From an uncultured bacterium (lineage in GTDB: Bacteria > Bacteroidota > Bacteroidia > Bacteroidales > Rikenellaceae), in the NCBI GenBank assembly GCA_905214725.1, contig CAJMNH010000005.1, positions 129,543 through 193,542 of the forward strand: a stretch of DNA of 64,000 nucleotides. Direction: 5' to 3'. Positions 15,838 to 25,927 of this stretch are shown here, piece after piece. A program made the position numbers and the translations under genes. How positions within the stretch are numbered: position 1 is the first letter of the stretch; each line of letters opens with the position of its first letter. The notes under the pieces were generated by a model, which saw nothing but the letters and a program-made list of their open reading frames with translations, made no database searches and was not told the DNA's origin.

Positions 15838-18800
15838 ATGAAAAACAGAAAATATATTCTCGCAATCATGGCGACGGGGCTGCTCGCGCTCCCCTTCGAC
15901 ACGGCCCATGCGGCGAAAACGCCGGCGCGCGGAGCCGAACAGGCCGCCCTCGCCCAGCAGGAGCTGCGCGACGTCAAGGGACGCGTCACCGACAAGGCGA
16001 CCGGCGATCCGATCGTCGGGGTCACGGTGGCCAACACGACGACCGGCTCGGGAACGGTGACCGACGCCTCCGGCGCCTTCACGGTGGAGGCCGCCGCCGG
16101 ACAACTGCTGACGATCTCCTACGTGGGTTACACCTCGTGGACGGTCAAGGTGCCCGCCTCCGGCTCCATCGAAGTGGAGCTGAGCGAGAACGCGCAGCGG
16201 CTCGACGACGTGGTGGTCGTGGGCTACGCCACGCAGAAGAAGATCAACGTCACGGGCGCCGTCTCGTCGATCTCGGGCGACGAGATCGCCCAACGTCCCG
16301 TCGTATCGACCATGCAGGCGTTGCAGGGCATCGATCCCTCGCTCAACATCAGCATCGACTCGGGTAACCCGACGGCAGGCAACAGCTTCAACATCCGCGG
16401 CGTGCCCTCGATCAACGGCGGTTCGCCGCTGGTACTCGTCGACGGCGTGCCGGGCGTTTCGCTGCGGCTGGTCAACGCGGCCGACATCGAGTCGATCTCG
16501 GTGCTGAAGGACGCCTCGGCCAGTGCGATCTACGGCGCCAAAGCTTCGGCCGGCGTGATTCTCGTGACGACCAAGAAGGGCTCGGCCGGCAAGGCGACGG
16601 TAAGCTACTCCAACAACATCGGCTGGACGCAACCCACGACGCCCACCGACTTCATCACCAACGGCTACGACTACGCCACGATCGTCAACGACCTCTACTT
16701 TTCGCGCTACGCCTACAACGCCTTCAACTACACCGACGCCGACTGGGCGGCACTCGAAGCGCGTCGTTACGACACCACCGAGCATCCCGACCGGCCGTGG
16801 GTGGTGGTCGACGACGCGGGCAAGTACCACTACTACGGCAACTTCGACTGGTACCACAGCATCTACAACACCAACCGCTTCCATCAGGAGCACAACCTCT
16901 CGCTTTCGGGCGGCAGCAAAGACGTCAACTACTACGTCAGCGGCCGCTACTACCAGCAGGACGGCGTGCTGGGCGGCAACATGATCCAGAACAAGGAGAA
17001 CTACAAGAACTATTCGTTCCGCGCCAAGTTCGACGCGCAACTCTTCAAATGGGCCAAGTGGTCGACCAACGCCGCGATCAATGCCGTGAATCAGAAGTAT
17101 CCGGGGCCGCTCAACGAAGGACTGACCATCGCCGCGCTCGAAGAGAACGTCGCGCCGATGTTCGTCCCCTACAATCCCGACGGATCGATCGTGATGTATC
17201 CCTCCGACCTGCGCAACGTCGCGCTGGGCAAGGGCCGCACGGCGGCGCTGGCCGACCCCACGAACAAACACACGATCGAGAACCTCTCGCTGACGCTCTC
17301 GAACAGCCTGCAAATCAAGTTGTACAAGGACCTGACGTTCGACGCCAGCTACAACATCAACAACTACCGCCGGCTCTACAAGGATCGCACGGCGGCGAAC
17401 ATCTACTCCGACGCCGTGGGCGTAACCAAAACCACGACCCACTATCAGAAGGATACCTACCGCGAGCGTCCTTACGAGTACACCTATCACAATGTCGACG
17501 CCTACATGACCTACGATCACAGTTGGAACAAGGAGCACAACTTCAAGGCGGTCGTCGGCATGAACTACGAAAAGTACCGCCTCACGGACAACACCGTCGA
17601 GCAGTTCGGACTGGGCAGCGACCAGATCGATTCGTTCAACTCGGTCAACGACGACACCTACTGGCTCGTACAGCAGGATATCTCCGCCTACAAGACGCTC
17701 GGCTTCTTCGGCCGCGTCAACTACGACTACAAAGGCAAATACCTCTTCGAAGCTTCGCTGCGCGCCGACGGCACGTCGCGCTTCGCCAAGAAGGATCGCT
17801 GGGGTTATTTCCCGTCGGTATCGGCCGGCTGGCGTTTCACCGAGGAGGGCTTCATGAAGGGTACGCGCAGTTGGTGGGACAACGGCAAGATCCGTCTGTC
17901 GTACGGCGCGCTGGGCAACCAGCAGGTGAGCAACTACCTCTACCTCCAAACCATCGGCACCGGCACGCTCAGCTACCTCTTCGACGACAGCGGCAAGGCG
18001 AGCTACGCCCACGTATCCGACCCCATGTCGTCCAATCTGACGTGGGAGACGGTCTACACCTACAACCTCGGTCTGGACCTGAGCTTCCTTCAAAACCGGC
18101 TCTCGTTCACGGGCGACCTCTTCATCCGCGACACGAAGGACATGCTCACGCAGTCGCTGACCCTTCCCTCGGTCTACGGCGCGGCGACGCCGACCGAAAA
18201 CTGCGCCGACCTGCGCACCAAGGGCTGGGAATTTTCGATCACGTGGCGCGACCAGTTCAAGCTGGCCGGCAAGCCGTTCCACTACGCCGTTACGGGTCAG
18301 ATCGGCGACTACCAGACCGAGATCACCAAGTACAACAACCCCACGAAGCTCTTCACCAGCTACTACGAAGGCAAGAAACTCGGCGAGATCTGGGGCTACC
18401 ACGTACCGAAACTCTTCGACAGCGACGAAGAGGCCGCAGCCTATCAGAAGGCGATCAACAACAGCAGCAACGTCTACCAGCGCGTCTATAACATGCAGAA
18501 CAATCTGGGCAAGCTGATGGCGGGCGACGTGATGTTCGAAGACCGCGACAACAGCGGCTCGATCGGCACGGGCGCCGGCACGGTCGACGATCCGGGCGAT
18601 ATGATGATCATCGGCAACACCACGCCGCGTTACAGCTACTCGTTCCGCATCGAGGCGAGCTGGAACGGATTCGACATCTCGGCCTTCTTCCAAGGCGTCG
18701 GCAAACGCGACTGGTATCCGACGGCCAACAAGGACGACATCTACGGCGCCAACCAGTTCTGGCAGCTCTACGGCTACACCATTCCGTCGTTCATCACCTA

Positions 18801-19164
18801 CGACTTCATGGACGACGTATGGAGCGAGAACAATCCGGGCGGCTATTTCCCCAAGCTGCGGCCGATCCAGAGCTACAACGGCGGCCCGCTGGGACAGAAC
18901 AACGACCGCTATCTGCAAAGCGTGGCCTATCTGCGCTTCAAGAACCTCACGATCGGTTACACGCTGCCGGTACTGAAGAAGTACTTCTCGAAACTGCGCG
19001 TCTACGTCTCGGGCGAAAACCTCTGCTATTGGTCGCCGTTGAAGAAGTACTGCAAGCTGATCGACCCGGAACTGGCGATCTCCAGCGGAACCTACAAAGG
19101 CGGAACCGGAACGGGTTACACCATGCCGCGCACCTTCTCGTTCGGCGTCGACATCACTTTCTAA
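15838..19164 (+). CDS. SusC/RagA-family TonB-linked outer membrane protein (PUL 1)
   Basis: This 1108-aa outer-membrane transporter has a signal peptide ending near AAKT (residues 1-25). A carboxypeptidase-D-like regulatory domain (about 45-120, VKGRVTDKATGDPIVGV), the VVVVGYATQKK box near 125 and a plug domain with FNIRGVPSINGGSPLVLVDG follow. A long beta-barrel ends in the aromatic C-terminal motif FSFGVDITF. There is no STN domain, in contrast to the SusC at the left edge. It imports the PUL 1 ligand across the outer membrane with energy from TonB, and pairs with the SusD encoded 21 bases downstream. Confidence 0.96.
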   Translation: MKNRKYILAIMATGLLALPFDTAHAAKTPARGAEQAALAQQELRDVKGRVTDKATGDPIVGVTVANTTTGSGTVTDASGAFTVEAAAGQLLTISYVGYTSWTVKVPASGSIEVELSENAQRLDDVVVVGYATQKKINVTGAVSSISGDEIAQRPVVSTMQALQGIDPSLNISIDSGNPTAGNSFNIRGVPSINGGSPLVLVDGVPGVSLRLVNAADIESISVLKDASASAIYGAKASAGVILVTTKKGSAGKATVSYSNNIGWTQPTTPTDFITNGYDYATIVNDLYFSRYAYNAFNYTDADWAALEARRYDTTEHPDRPWVVVDDAGKYHYYGNFDWYHSIYNTNRFHQEHNLSLSGGSKDVNYYVSGRYYQQDGVLGGNMIQNKENYKNYSFRAKFDAQLFKWAKWSTNAAINAVNQKYPGPLNEGLTIAALEENVAPMFVPYNPDGSIVMYPSDLRNVALGKGRTAALADPTNKHTIENLSLTLSNSLQIKLYKDLTFDASYNINNYRRLYKDRTAANIYSDAVGVTKTTTHYQKDTYRERPYEYTYHNVDAYMTYDHSWNKEHNFKAVVGMNYEKYRLTDNTVEQFGLGSDQIDSFNSVNDDTYWLVQQDISAYKTLGFFGRVNYDYKGKYLFEASLRADGTSRFAKKDRWGYFPSVSAGWRFTEEGFMKGTRSWWDNGKIRLSYGALGNQQVSNYLYLQTIGTGTLSYLFDDSGKASYAHVSDPMSSNLTWETVYTYNLGLDLSFLQNRLSFTGDLFIRDTKDMLTQSLTLPSVYGAATPTENCADLRTKGWEFSITWRDQFKLAGKPFHYAVTGQIGDYQTEITKYNNPTKLFTSYYEGKKLGEIWGYHVPKLFDSDEEAAAYQKAINNSSNVYQRVYNMQNNLGKLMAGDVMFEDRDNSGSIGTGAGTVDDPGDMMIIGNTTPRYSYSFRIEASWNGFDISAFFQGVGKRDWYPTANKDDIYGANQFWQLYGYTIPSFITYDFMDDVWSENNPGGYFPKLRPIQSYNGGPLGQNNDRYLQSVAYLRFKNLTIGYTLPVLKKYFSKLRVYVSGENLCYWSPLKKYCKLIDPELAISSGTYKGGTGTGYTMPRTFSFGVDITF

Positions 19165-19185
19165 AACCCTTAAGTCGGAAAGAAT

Positions 19186-20925
19186 ATGAAAATCATCTAT
19201 AAAATCTTAGCTTTCGGAGCTGTCGCACTGAGCGTCGGCAGCTGCGACCTGACGCTGCTCCCCGAGGACGAACTCGCGCCCGACCAGTATTTCACCAACG
19301 AATCCGACCTCACGCTGTGGAGCAACCAGTTTTACAGCGACAATCTCGAGGCCGCCGGAATCGCCGACGACGGCGACATCCTGATAGACAACGGACTGAG
19401 CGCCTATATCACGGGCAGCCGCAACGCCGCTTCGCAGACGTGGTCTTTCTCCGCGCTGCGCAGGATCAACTACCTGCTCGAACACCTCGACCAGTGCCCC
19501 GACCGCGGCATCGCCCTCAAATACGAGGCCGTCGCCAAGTTCTTCCGCGCCTATTTCTACTTCCTCAAGGTGCGCACCTACGGCGACGTGCCCTATTACG
19601 ACCATGTGCTGGGTTCGGCCGATGAAGACGTCTACAAGGCGCGCGACGACCGCGGTTATGTGATGGACCGCGTGTTGGAGGATTTCGACTTCGCGGCCAA
19701 GAATCTCCCGGGCACGTGGGAGAGCGGCAACACCCGTGTGACGAAGTGGGCCGCGCTGGCCTATGCGAGCCGAGCCGCCCTCTACGAAGGAACGTTCCGC
19801 AAGTATCACGGCTTGGCCGACGCCGACAAGTATCTGAGACAGGCCGCCGCAACGGCCAAGGAGTTCATCACCGACTCGCCGTTCTACCTCTACAAGGAGG
19901 GCGCGGAACCCTACCGCGATCTTTTCTACGCTGAAAATGCGAAGACCTGCGAGGTAGTGCTCTGCCGCCGTTACGACAAGGCGTTCGGCGTCACGCACTC
20001 GGTTCCCTACAACATCAAGTTCGGCCGCACCAGCCTCACGCGCCGGTTCATGAACCACTACCTTATGGCCGACGGCTCCCGCTTCACCGACAAGGAGGGC
20101 TGGGAGACGATGCAGTACACGGAGGAGACCCAGAACCGCGATCCGCGCATGGCGCAGACCGTCCTCTGCCCGGGCTACAAGCAGGTGGAGGCCACGGCGG
20201 TAACGCGCAACACCCTCTCGTCGCACACCGGTTACGAACCGATCAAGTTCGTCGGCACAGCCGCCAATTCGGCCACGGCGGGAGCCAGCGCCAGCGACTG
20301 GATTCTGATGCGCGCCGCCGAAGTCTATCTGAACTACGCCGAAGCGGTCGCCGAACTGGGTACGATTACGCAGAACGATCTCGACATCTCGGTCAACCTG
20401 ATCCGCGAACGCGTGAAGATGCCCTCGATCGACCTCGCGAAAGCGGACGGCTCGCCCGATCCCTACTTGCAGGAGTGCTATCCCAACGTGACCAAGAGCG
20501 CTCATACGGGCGTCATTCTCGAAATCCGCCGCGAACGGACGATCGAATTGATGATGGAGCTCCCCTACCGCTCGTGGGATCTCTTCCGCTGGAACGAATG
20601 CAAGCAGGCGCTGAACTACCACCAGCCCTATTACGGTTGCTATATCCCCGGCGCGGGAACCTACGACATGGACAACGACGGCACGCCCGATCTGGAACTC
20701 TACACGGCGACGGCGACCTCGACCTGCCCGACGAAACTGCAGATCGGCAAGGACGTCATCCTCAGCGAAACGACCAAAGGCTACATCGTCGGTTATCCGG
20801 GCGTCATTCACGGCCAGAACTGGGACGACAAACGCGACTACCTCTGGCCGATTCCCGCGGCCCAGCGTACGTTGAATCACGCGCTGACGCAGAATCCCGG
20901 CTGGGAGGACGGTCTGAATTTCTAA
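19186..20925 (+). CDS. SusD/RagB-family nutrient uptake lipoprotein (PUL 1)
   Basis: This 579-aa surface lipoprotein has lipobox ALSVGSC (Cys at 20), then the SusD N-terminal region (LLPEDELAPDQYFTNESDL) and TPR-like helices. FRAYFYFLKVRTYGDVPYYD near residue 125 is the hallmark SusD segment. The C-terminal pattern ILEIRRERTIELMMELPYRSWDLFRW and the final LTQNPGWEDGLNF are also diagnostic. It forms the lid of the SusCD transporter and captures the ligand. It is the last gene of PUL 1, followed by a strong terminator. Confidence 0.96.
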   Translation: MKIIYKILAFGAVALSVGSCDLTLLPEDELAPDQYFTNESDLTLWSNQFYSDNLEAAGIADDGDILIDNGLSAYITGSRNAASQTWSFSALRRINYLLEHLDQCPDRGIALKYEAVAKFFRAYFYFLKVRTYGDVPYYDHVLGSADEDVYKARDDRGYVMDRVLEDFDFAAKNLPGTWESGNTRVTKWAALAYASRAALYEGTFRKYHGLADADKYLRQAAATAKEFITDSPFYLYKEGAEPYRDLFYAENAKTCEVVLCRRYDKAFGVTHSVPYNIKFGRTSLTRRFMNHYLMADGSRFTDKEGWETMQYTEETQNRDPRMAQTVLCPGYKQVEATAVTRNTLSSHTGYEPIKFVGTAANSATAGASASDWILMRAAEVYLNYAEAVAELGTITQNDLDISVNLIRERVKMPSIDLAKADGSPDPYLQECYPNVTKSAHTGVILEIRRERTIELMMELPYRSWDLFRWNECKQALNYHQPYYGCYIPGAGTYDMDNDGTPDLELYTATATSTCPTKLQIGKDVILSETTKGYIVGYPGVIHGQNWDDKRDYLWPIPAAQRTLNHALTQNPGWEDGLNF

Positions 20926-20990
20926 TCCGGCACGGCCGCAGCGCTTCGCCGCTGCAACCTGCCATGGAACACGGTTCCACAACCCGCTCG

Positions 20991-21023
20991 AAGGAGAAAA
21001 CGAATTCGTTTTCTCCTTTTTTT
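20991..21023 (+). terminator. Rho-independent terminator of PUL 1
   Basis: A perfect palindrome (GGAGAAAACG / CGTTTTCTCC around AATT, 20993-21016) is followed by an uninterrupted T run to 21023. It lies 66 bases after the SusD stop and separates PUL 1 from the regulator gene. Confidence 0.9.
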
Positions 21024-21213
21024 CTTTGGTCGACGGCATCTCCTTCACGACACGACCGCCGACAATCGACCCGACCGGAAATTACGCACCTCCGCATCCG
21101 AGTCCCTTATGAAACAACGATTCGCTCCGGTCGGCCCGCTCCAAAACCGACGGCGAAAAAACAAAACGGGGAAAACCGGATGCAAAAAACTTTTTTTTTA
21201 CTATTTTGCGAAA

Positions 21214-21243
21214 AATAACCGCTCCGAACGGGCGTCCGTTATT
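21214..21243 (+). other. 5' UTR stem-loop before first regulator gene
   Basis: AATAAC (21214-21219) can pair with GTTATT (21238-21243) around a conserved core CCGCTCCG-AACGGGCG. The same core, enclosed by a different but complementary stem, precedes the paralogous gene at 32975. Confidence 0.45.
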
Positions 21244-21274
21244 CCGATTTCATACAACCGACTTTTCCGACCCC

Positions 21275-22933
21275 ATGAAACTGCTGCCCCTCCTCCTGTC
21301 CCTTTCGCTTATCAGCATCGGTACGAGTTGCACCGCGCGCATCGACCGCCACGAAAAGGCGCTCGAAGAGCTCGACCGTATCATCGAACAACGTCCCGCG
21401 TACAGCCGAATGAAGAGCCTCCGCGTCGAAGAACGGCTCAAGGAACTCGACGCAACGAAAGATCCGCGCAGGCGGATTGCGATTCTGGAAGCCGTCTACA
21501 AGGAGTACTATAACTACGATATCGACTCGGCCTACAACTACGCCCGCCGGATGCTCTCCCAAGCCGAACGCTACGGAGACCGGTCGCTCGTCAACGGCGC
21601 ACGCATACACCTCGCAAGGACGGTTCTCGACGGCGGCATGTACGGCGAAGCGAAACGCATTCTGCAACAGGTCGATACGACCTGTCTGTCACGGGAAACG
21701 AGGAGCGAATACTACAATACGTACCGGTCGTACCTATCCAAACTTTTGTCCGGCGCCGATCCGGCGCTCAAAGCCCGTTACCGGGATACGATGCGACTGT
21801 ACAACGTATTACGCATCCATAACATGCCGGAAGAGTCCATTCCGCGTAAAGATCTCATCGCCCAGATGTACAGCGACGCCGGACATCCCGAGAAGGCGCT
21901 GGGGCTGTTGCTGCCCGTCTATGAAGCCGGCATCGAGGACACGCATTTGCGGGCGATGGTCGCTTACCGCCTGTCGCGCATCTACGAAAAACTGGGCGAC
22001 GCCGACCGCCGCAAGGAGTACCTGATCCGCGCGACGGCGGACGATCTGCAAACCCCCGTGCGGGAGGGCATGGCGCTTTACACCCTCGCCGGTCTGCTGC
22101 TCGAAGAGGGCGACGTGGCCCGCGCCAACCGCTACATCAACCGCTCGATGGAGGATGCCCTCTACTGCAATTTCCGTTCGCGGATGCGGCAGTCGTCGGA
22201 AATGGTTCAGCACATCGGCAGCGCCTACATCGACTCCCTCGAAGCCAAACGGCGCGCGATGAGCTATGTCACGATCGCCGTAAGCATCTTGGTAATCGTC
22301 CTGCTGGGCAGCTGTTTCACGATCCTCGTCTACTACCGAAAGATCAGGCAGATCAGCGCCAGCCGTCTCGAAATGAACCGCCAGCTCCAACAACTCAACC
22401 GCGATGTGGAAGGACAGAACCAGCGCATCCGAAGCATCAACGGCGAGCTGAGCGACGCCAACAACATCAAGGACGAATACGTCGGGCACTACCTCTCCCT
22501 CTGTTCGCGCTACATCCTAAAAATCAACGATTACCGCAAACAGCTGCTGAAACTCTACAAGGACGAGAACGGCGAGGCCCTGCTTCGGGAACTGCGAACC
22601 AAGAATCCTTCCGACGCCGAATTCAAGGAGTTTCTGGCACTCTTCGACGAAACCTTCCTCCATCTCTTCCCCGACTTCGTGGCGCACGTCAACGAACGGA
22701 TGGTCGAAGAGGCCCGTTTCGAACAACGGCAACCGCAGACGCTCAACACCGAACTGCGCATTCTGGCGCTCATCCGGCTGGGCGTGACCCATAGCACCAA
22801 GATCGCCGCGATCCTCAACTGCTCGGTCGCAACGATCCACACCTATCGGACACGGCTTCGCAACGCCGCGTCGGGCGACCGCGACGCCTTCGACAACGAA
22901 ATCCGCCGCATCGACATTCCCTGTGCGGAATAG
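21275..22933 (+). CDS. DUF6377-type membrane-spanning PUL transcription regulator (copy 1)
   Basis: This 552-aa protein starts with a lipoprotein-like signal (LISIGTSC, Cys at about 19). A periplasmic alpha-helical TPR-like sensor region (about 20-325) and one membrane segment (about 330-352, VTIAVSILVIVLLGSCFTILV) follow. A coiled-coil linker (about 355-410) leads to a cytoplasmic C-terminal region whose LALIRLGVTHSTKIAAILNC plus SVATIHTYRTRLRN is a LuxR-like helix-turn-helix. The layout fits a one-component regulator that senses a periplasmic ligand and controls a nearby PUL. The ATG at 21275 matches the start of its paralog at 32975. It lies between PUL 1 and PUL 2, so either could be its target. 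A terminator upstream implies its own promoter. Confidence 0.88.
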   Translation: MKLLPLLLSLSLISIGTSCTARIDRHEKALEELDRIIEQRPAYSRMKSLRVEERLKELDATKDPRRRIAILEAVYKEYYNYDIDSAYNYARRMLSQAERYGDRSLVNGARIHLARTVLDGGMYGEAKRILQQVDTTCLSRETRSEYYNTYRSYLSKLLSGADPALKARYRDTMRLYNVLRIHNMPEESIPRKDLIAQMYSDAGHPEKALGLLLPVYEAGIEDTHLRAMVAYRLSRIYEKLGDADRRKEYLIRATADDLQTPVREGMALYTLAGLLLEEGDVARANRYINRSMEDALYCNFRSRMRQSSEMVQHIGSAYIDSLEAKRRAMSYVTIAVSILVIVLLGSCFTILVYYRKIRQISASRLEMNRQLQQLNRDVEGQNQRIRSINGELSDANNIKDEYVGHYLSLCSRYILKINDYRKQLLKLYKDENGEALLRELRTKNPSDAEFKEFLALFDETFLHLFPDFVAHVNERMVEEARFEQRQPQTLNTELRILALIRLGVTHSTKIAAILNCSVATIHTYRTRLRNAASGDRDAFDNEIRRIDIPCAE

Positions 22934-23074
22934 GCGGAAGCGGCCTGATCCGATCGCCGGAAGGCGACGGGTTATCTTCCCGTAAGGTCGTTTCCGCAGG
23001 GAAGGTCGAATCCGCAAGGGAGACGACCGTGTCTTTTTTGCATCCGAAAAGTAAAATATTTACAAAATATTAAG

Positions 23075-23118
23075 CAAAGCGATCCTCCCCGAGATGTCTC
23101 TCGGGGAGGATCGCTTTG
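23075..23118. terminator. Perfect 20-bp stem-loop between regulator 1 and PUL 2
   Basis: A 20-base arm (23075-23094) pairs perfectly with 23099-23118 around a TGTC loop. No T run follows on the plus strand. It probably ends the regulator 1 transcript or protects its 3' end. Confidence 0.65.
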
Positions 23119-23232
23119 TAAACTATAGATTTTTCGGCCAAAGTAAACAGCAACATATTGCATATCAACGGACTATCTGAGAAACAGCACTATAATTACA
23201 ATTTTATTACAATTTTGGATTGCAAATTCGGC

Positions 23233-23240
23233 TATCTTTG
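23233..23240 (+). promoter_or_regulatory. -7 promoter box of PUL 2
   Basis: TATCTTTG matches the -7 consensus 53 bases before the first PUL 2 gene. A TTTG at 23214-23217 is closer than usual (15-base spacer), so the -33 element is weak and activation by a regulator would be expected. Confidence 0.5.
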
Positions 23241-23292
23241 TTTTGAAAAATTTTCCAACCAAAGTCTAACTTAATATTAACCCCCAATTTCT

Positions 23293-25851
23293 ATGAAGCA
23301 TCTTTTCAATTTAGTCAATTTAGGGTGTTTACTATGGATGGCGGGAGTTGCAACGTTCACGGCTTGCACGGATGACGAAAATCTTCTGCTCGACGCCAAG
23401 CCTGCGTTCGATGTGACGCTCGACGGGAAATCCATACTGGACACCTCGGCTCCGCAAACGGTCGAATTCGGCAAATCGATCCGGTTCGACATGGTCTGCG
23501 TCAATGTCGCCTATCTGGAAGCGATCTCGCCCGACGGCTGGGACTGCGCCCTGATCGTCAGCGACAACTACCTGACCGTGAACGCCCCGAGCTATGACGA
23601 CCTCGAAGCCGAATCCTCCGGCGTCATCCTATTCAAGGCGTTCGACGCCACGGGCACCAGTCTGGAATACACGTTGCCCGTCGAAGCCTTCGAAAGCGAC
23701 ATGACCGTCACGATCGCGGAGGATATCTCCGAACAACAGATTTTCGGTATGGGGAAATCGAAAACCTATACCTATGCATTAAGCGAAAGCGCTGAAAAAC
23801 TGGGTCTCTCCATCCCCGAAGGATGGAACAGCGAAATCGGCGAGAGCACCTTCACCGTTACCGCTCCCGACCCCGCTGCCGAGGAGTTCGCAGCAGAGGG
23901 CTCGGTCATCGCCACAGCCGTCTCGCCGCGCGGTACGAAGGGCGAGGCCGTTCGCATCGACGTGGCCATTTCGCGCGCCGTACCTACGATGGTCTTCGAA
24001 CACGACACCTACTCGTTCCATTACGGCGAGAAGATCGAAATTCCCTTCACCGCCGCCGAGGTGGCCTCCGCCACCCCTGAAAACATTCCGCAGGGCTGGA
24101 CGGTCGCCGTCGATCTCGACGCATCGAAACTCGTCGTGACGGCTCCGGCCAAAGACGCCGGCGCAAGCCGCGGCACGATCGACATCCAACTCGCATCGAA
24201 TGCCGAATTGCAGGACGTAAGCACCCTGACGCTGCGTCTCTACGGCGTGGGCTCCATCGACGACTTCAAGGCGCTCCGAAGCGCCCTCGACAGCGAAACC
24301 CCCGACCTTACGCCCTACCTGATCGACGGCGAAGTGACGCTCACGAACAACATCGACGTGACGAACAGCGACCTGATCTACTGCGAAGGTTCGGCGTCCG
24401 ATCAGCCGATCGCGCAGGCGCAGGCCCTTCTGAAATCCTTCGCCGGCTACGGCTTCAACGGGAACGGCTATGCGGTCAACCTGTCGATCAGCGTGAACTG
24501 CAAGAAATTCGCGCTCTTCTACAAGATCGGCTCGGTGAGCAGCACCACGATCGAAAAGGAGGACCCGATCACCAAAATTCACGATCTCACGCTCACGGGC
24601 AGCATCTACTCGAACTACACCACCACGGCCAAGAGTCAGGGAATGTTGCTCGCTGCGGTCGCCTGCTACAACAACGGCGCGGAGCTTTACAACCTCACCA
24701 GCGGCGTGACGATCACCCACGAACGTTCGGATTTCGGATCGGAGAACAACGACAAGCTCAAGCAGGGCATCATCGGCGGTCTGGTCGCCGAGGATCAGTT
24801 CGGCTCGCCGACCTACCGCAACTGCCGCGTCACGGGGAATATCTCGACCAAAGGCGGCGTACAGAATCTCGGCGGTCTGGTCGGATATATGATCGCCAAC
24901 TCCAGCAACGATTACGGGACTTTCACCTATACCGACTGCGAGCATACGGGCGATATCACCGTAACGCAATACACGGGGCTTCATTCGGACGGCTACATCG
25001 GCGGTATCATCGGCAGTTCGCGGGAACAGCAACCCGTACTGACCAACTGCGTCAACCGCGGCAATTTCACCATCGACTTGCAGAACGGCCCCGGCTCGGT
25101 ACAAAGCTGCGGCGGCATCATCGGCAGCGGCTACGGCATCCTCACCTCGTGCCAGAACTACGGCAACATCACTGCAATGGAAGCGGCGCTCAACGGCACG
25201 TCGATCGTCAATCGCCGCTACGGCGGTCTGATCGGCGGCCCGGGCAACGTATCGACCTCCGCACAAACCGACGCGCAGAACTACCGCCAAGAGTTGACCG
25301 ACTGCACCAACTACGGCGACATCAAAGCGTCGAGTTCGATGCTCGGCGGTCTGATCGGGTTCAGCGAGAAAAACTGGAAGGAGACGGGCATTCTGCGCAA
25401 CTGCGTGAACGAAGGCACGATCGAAAGTCTCGCGCCGGTGAACGATATGGGCGGTTTGCTCGGTCGTTCGTCGGGCGTCAACCTCTACGACTGCACCAAC
25501 CGCGGAACCATCAAAGGCGCCTCGTCGCGCAGCGCAAGCGGTCTGATCGGCGTAATCAGTTGGAGCGACAAGAACAAAACGTACGAAATCGACGGCTGCG
25601 TGAGCGAAGGCGACATCCTGCTTTCGGGCAACGTGCCCGCCAACGCCGGTGCGACCGTACAGGTTTCGGGACTGGTGGGCATCTATTTCACCACCTCGGT
25701 ACCCTACCGCTTCACCAACTGCCGCGTCGCCTGCCGTATTCAGGCCGACAACGCCGCCGTCAACCTGCTCTGGGGCGGATACAACGGCGGCAAGGTCGAC
25801 CTCTTCGAAGCCGACGAATACACGACAAACAATTCGGAAATTCTCGAATAA
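23293..25851 (+). CDS. Large lipoprotein with GLUG-like repeats, first gene of PUL 2
   Basis: This 852-aa putative surface lipoprotein has lipobox TFTAC (Cys at about 25) and several beta-sandwich-like N-terminal segments (about 30-330). Residues from about 400 to 850 hold repeats of the pattern GGLVG/GGIIG followed by N/D-C-x-N-x-G-x-I. GLUG-like repeats of this kind build right-handed solenoids in secreted adhesins and in M26-type proteins. No catalytic motif is visible. It is 77 bases upstream of the SusC gene, in the position where PULs often encode a surface binding protein. Function could be ligand binding or adhesion. Confidence 0.8.
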   Translation: MKHLFNLVNLGCLLWMAGVATFTACTDDENLLLDAKPAFDVTLDGKSILDTSAPQTVEFGKSIRFDMVCVNVAYLEAISPDGWDCALIVSDNYLTVNAPSYDDLEAESSGVILFKAFDATGTSLEYTLPVEAFESDMTVTIAEDISEQQIFGMGKSKTYTYALSESAEKLGLSIPEGWNSEIGESTFTVTAPDPAAEEFAAEGSVIATAVSPRGTKGEAVRIDVAISRAVPTMVFEHDTYSFHYGEKIEIPFTAAEVASATPENIPQGWTVAVDLDASKLVVTAPAKDAGASRGTIDIQLASNAELQDVSTLTLRLYGVGSIDDFKALRSALDSETPDLTPYLIDGEVTLTNNIDVTNSDLIYCEGSASDQPIAQAQALLKSFAGYGFNGNGYAVNLSISVNCKKFALFYKIGSVSSTTIEKEDPITKIHDLTLTGSIYSNYTTTAKSQGMLLAAVACYNNGAELYNLTSGVTITHERSDFGSENNDKLKQGIIGGLVAEDQFGSPTYRNCRVTGNISTKGGVQNLGGLVGYMIANSSNDYGTFTYTDCEHTGDITVTQYTGLHSDGYIGGIIGSSREQQPVLTNCVNRGNFTIDLQNGPGSVQSCGGIIGSGYGILTSCQNYGNITAMEAALNGTSIVNRRYGGLIGGPGNVSTSAQTDAQNYRQELTDCTNYGDIKASSSMLGGLIGFSEKNWKETGILRNCVNEGTIESLAPVNDMGGLLGRSSGVNLYDCTNRGTIKGASSRSASGLIGVISWSDKNKTYEIDGCVSEGDILLSGNVPANAGATVQVSGLVGIYFTTSVPYRFTNCRVACRIQADNAAVNLLWGGYNGGKVDLFEADEYTTNNSEILE

Positions 25852-25927
25852 ACGCATTTCTCCGTTCGGGCGGCGCCTGACGCGTCGCCCGAAAACGGAA
25901 AGAAAAACCCAAACGAATCTTCACATC

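Noticed and set aside
15772..18918. A 1048-codon minus frame opposite the PUL 1 SusC gene (similar long antisense frames lie at 12428-14395, 19207-21048, 26600-29056, 29166-31127 and 50303-52774)
   Set aside because: All are antisense shadows with low-complexity V/R/D/H composition and no start signals.
21191..21199. T9 run before regulator 1 as a variable tract
   Set aside because: It is in non-coding AT-rich DNA where such runs are common, so no reading-frame effect is expected. A promoter-spacing effect cannot be excluded.
24640..25700. Repeated motifs resembling a CRISPR or tandem DNA repeat
   Set aside because: The periodicity is at the protein level (GLUG-like repeats). The DNA repeats are imperfect and lack a constant spacer pattern.
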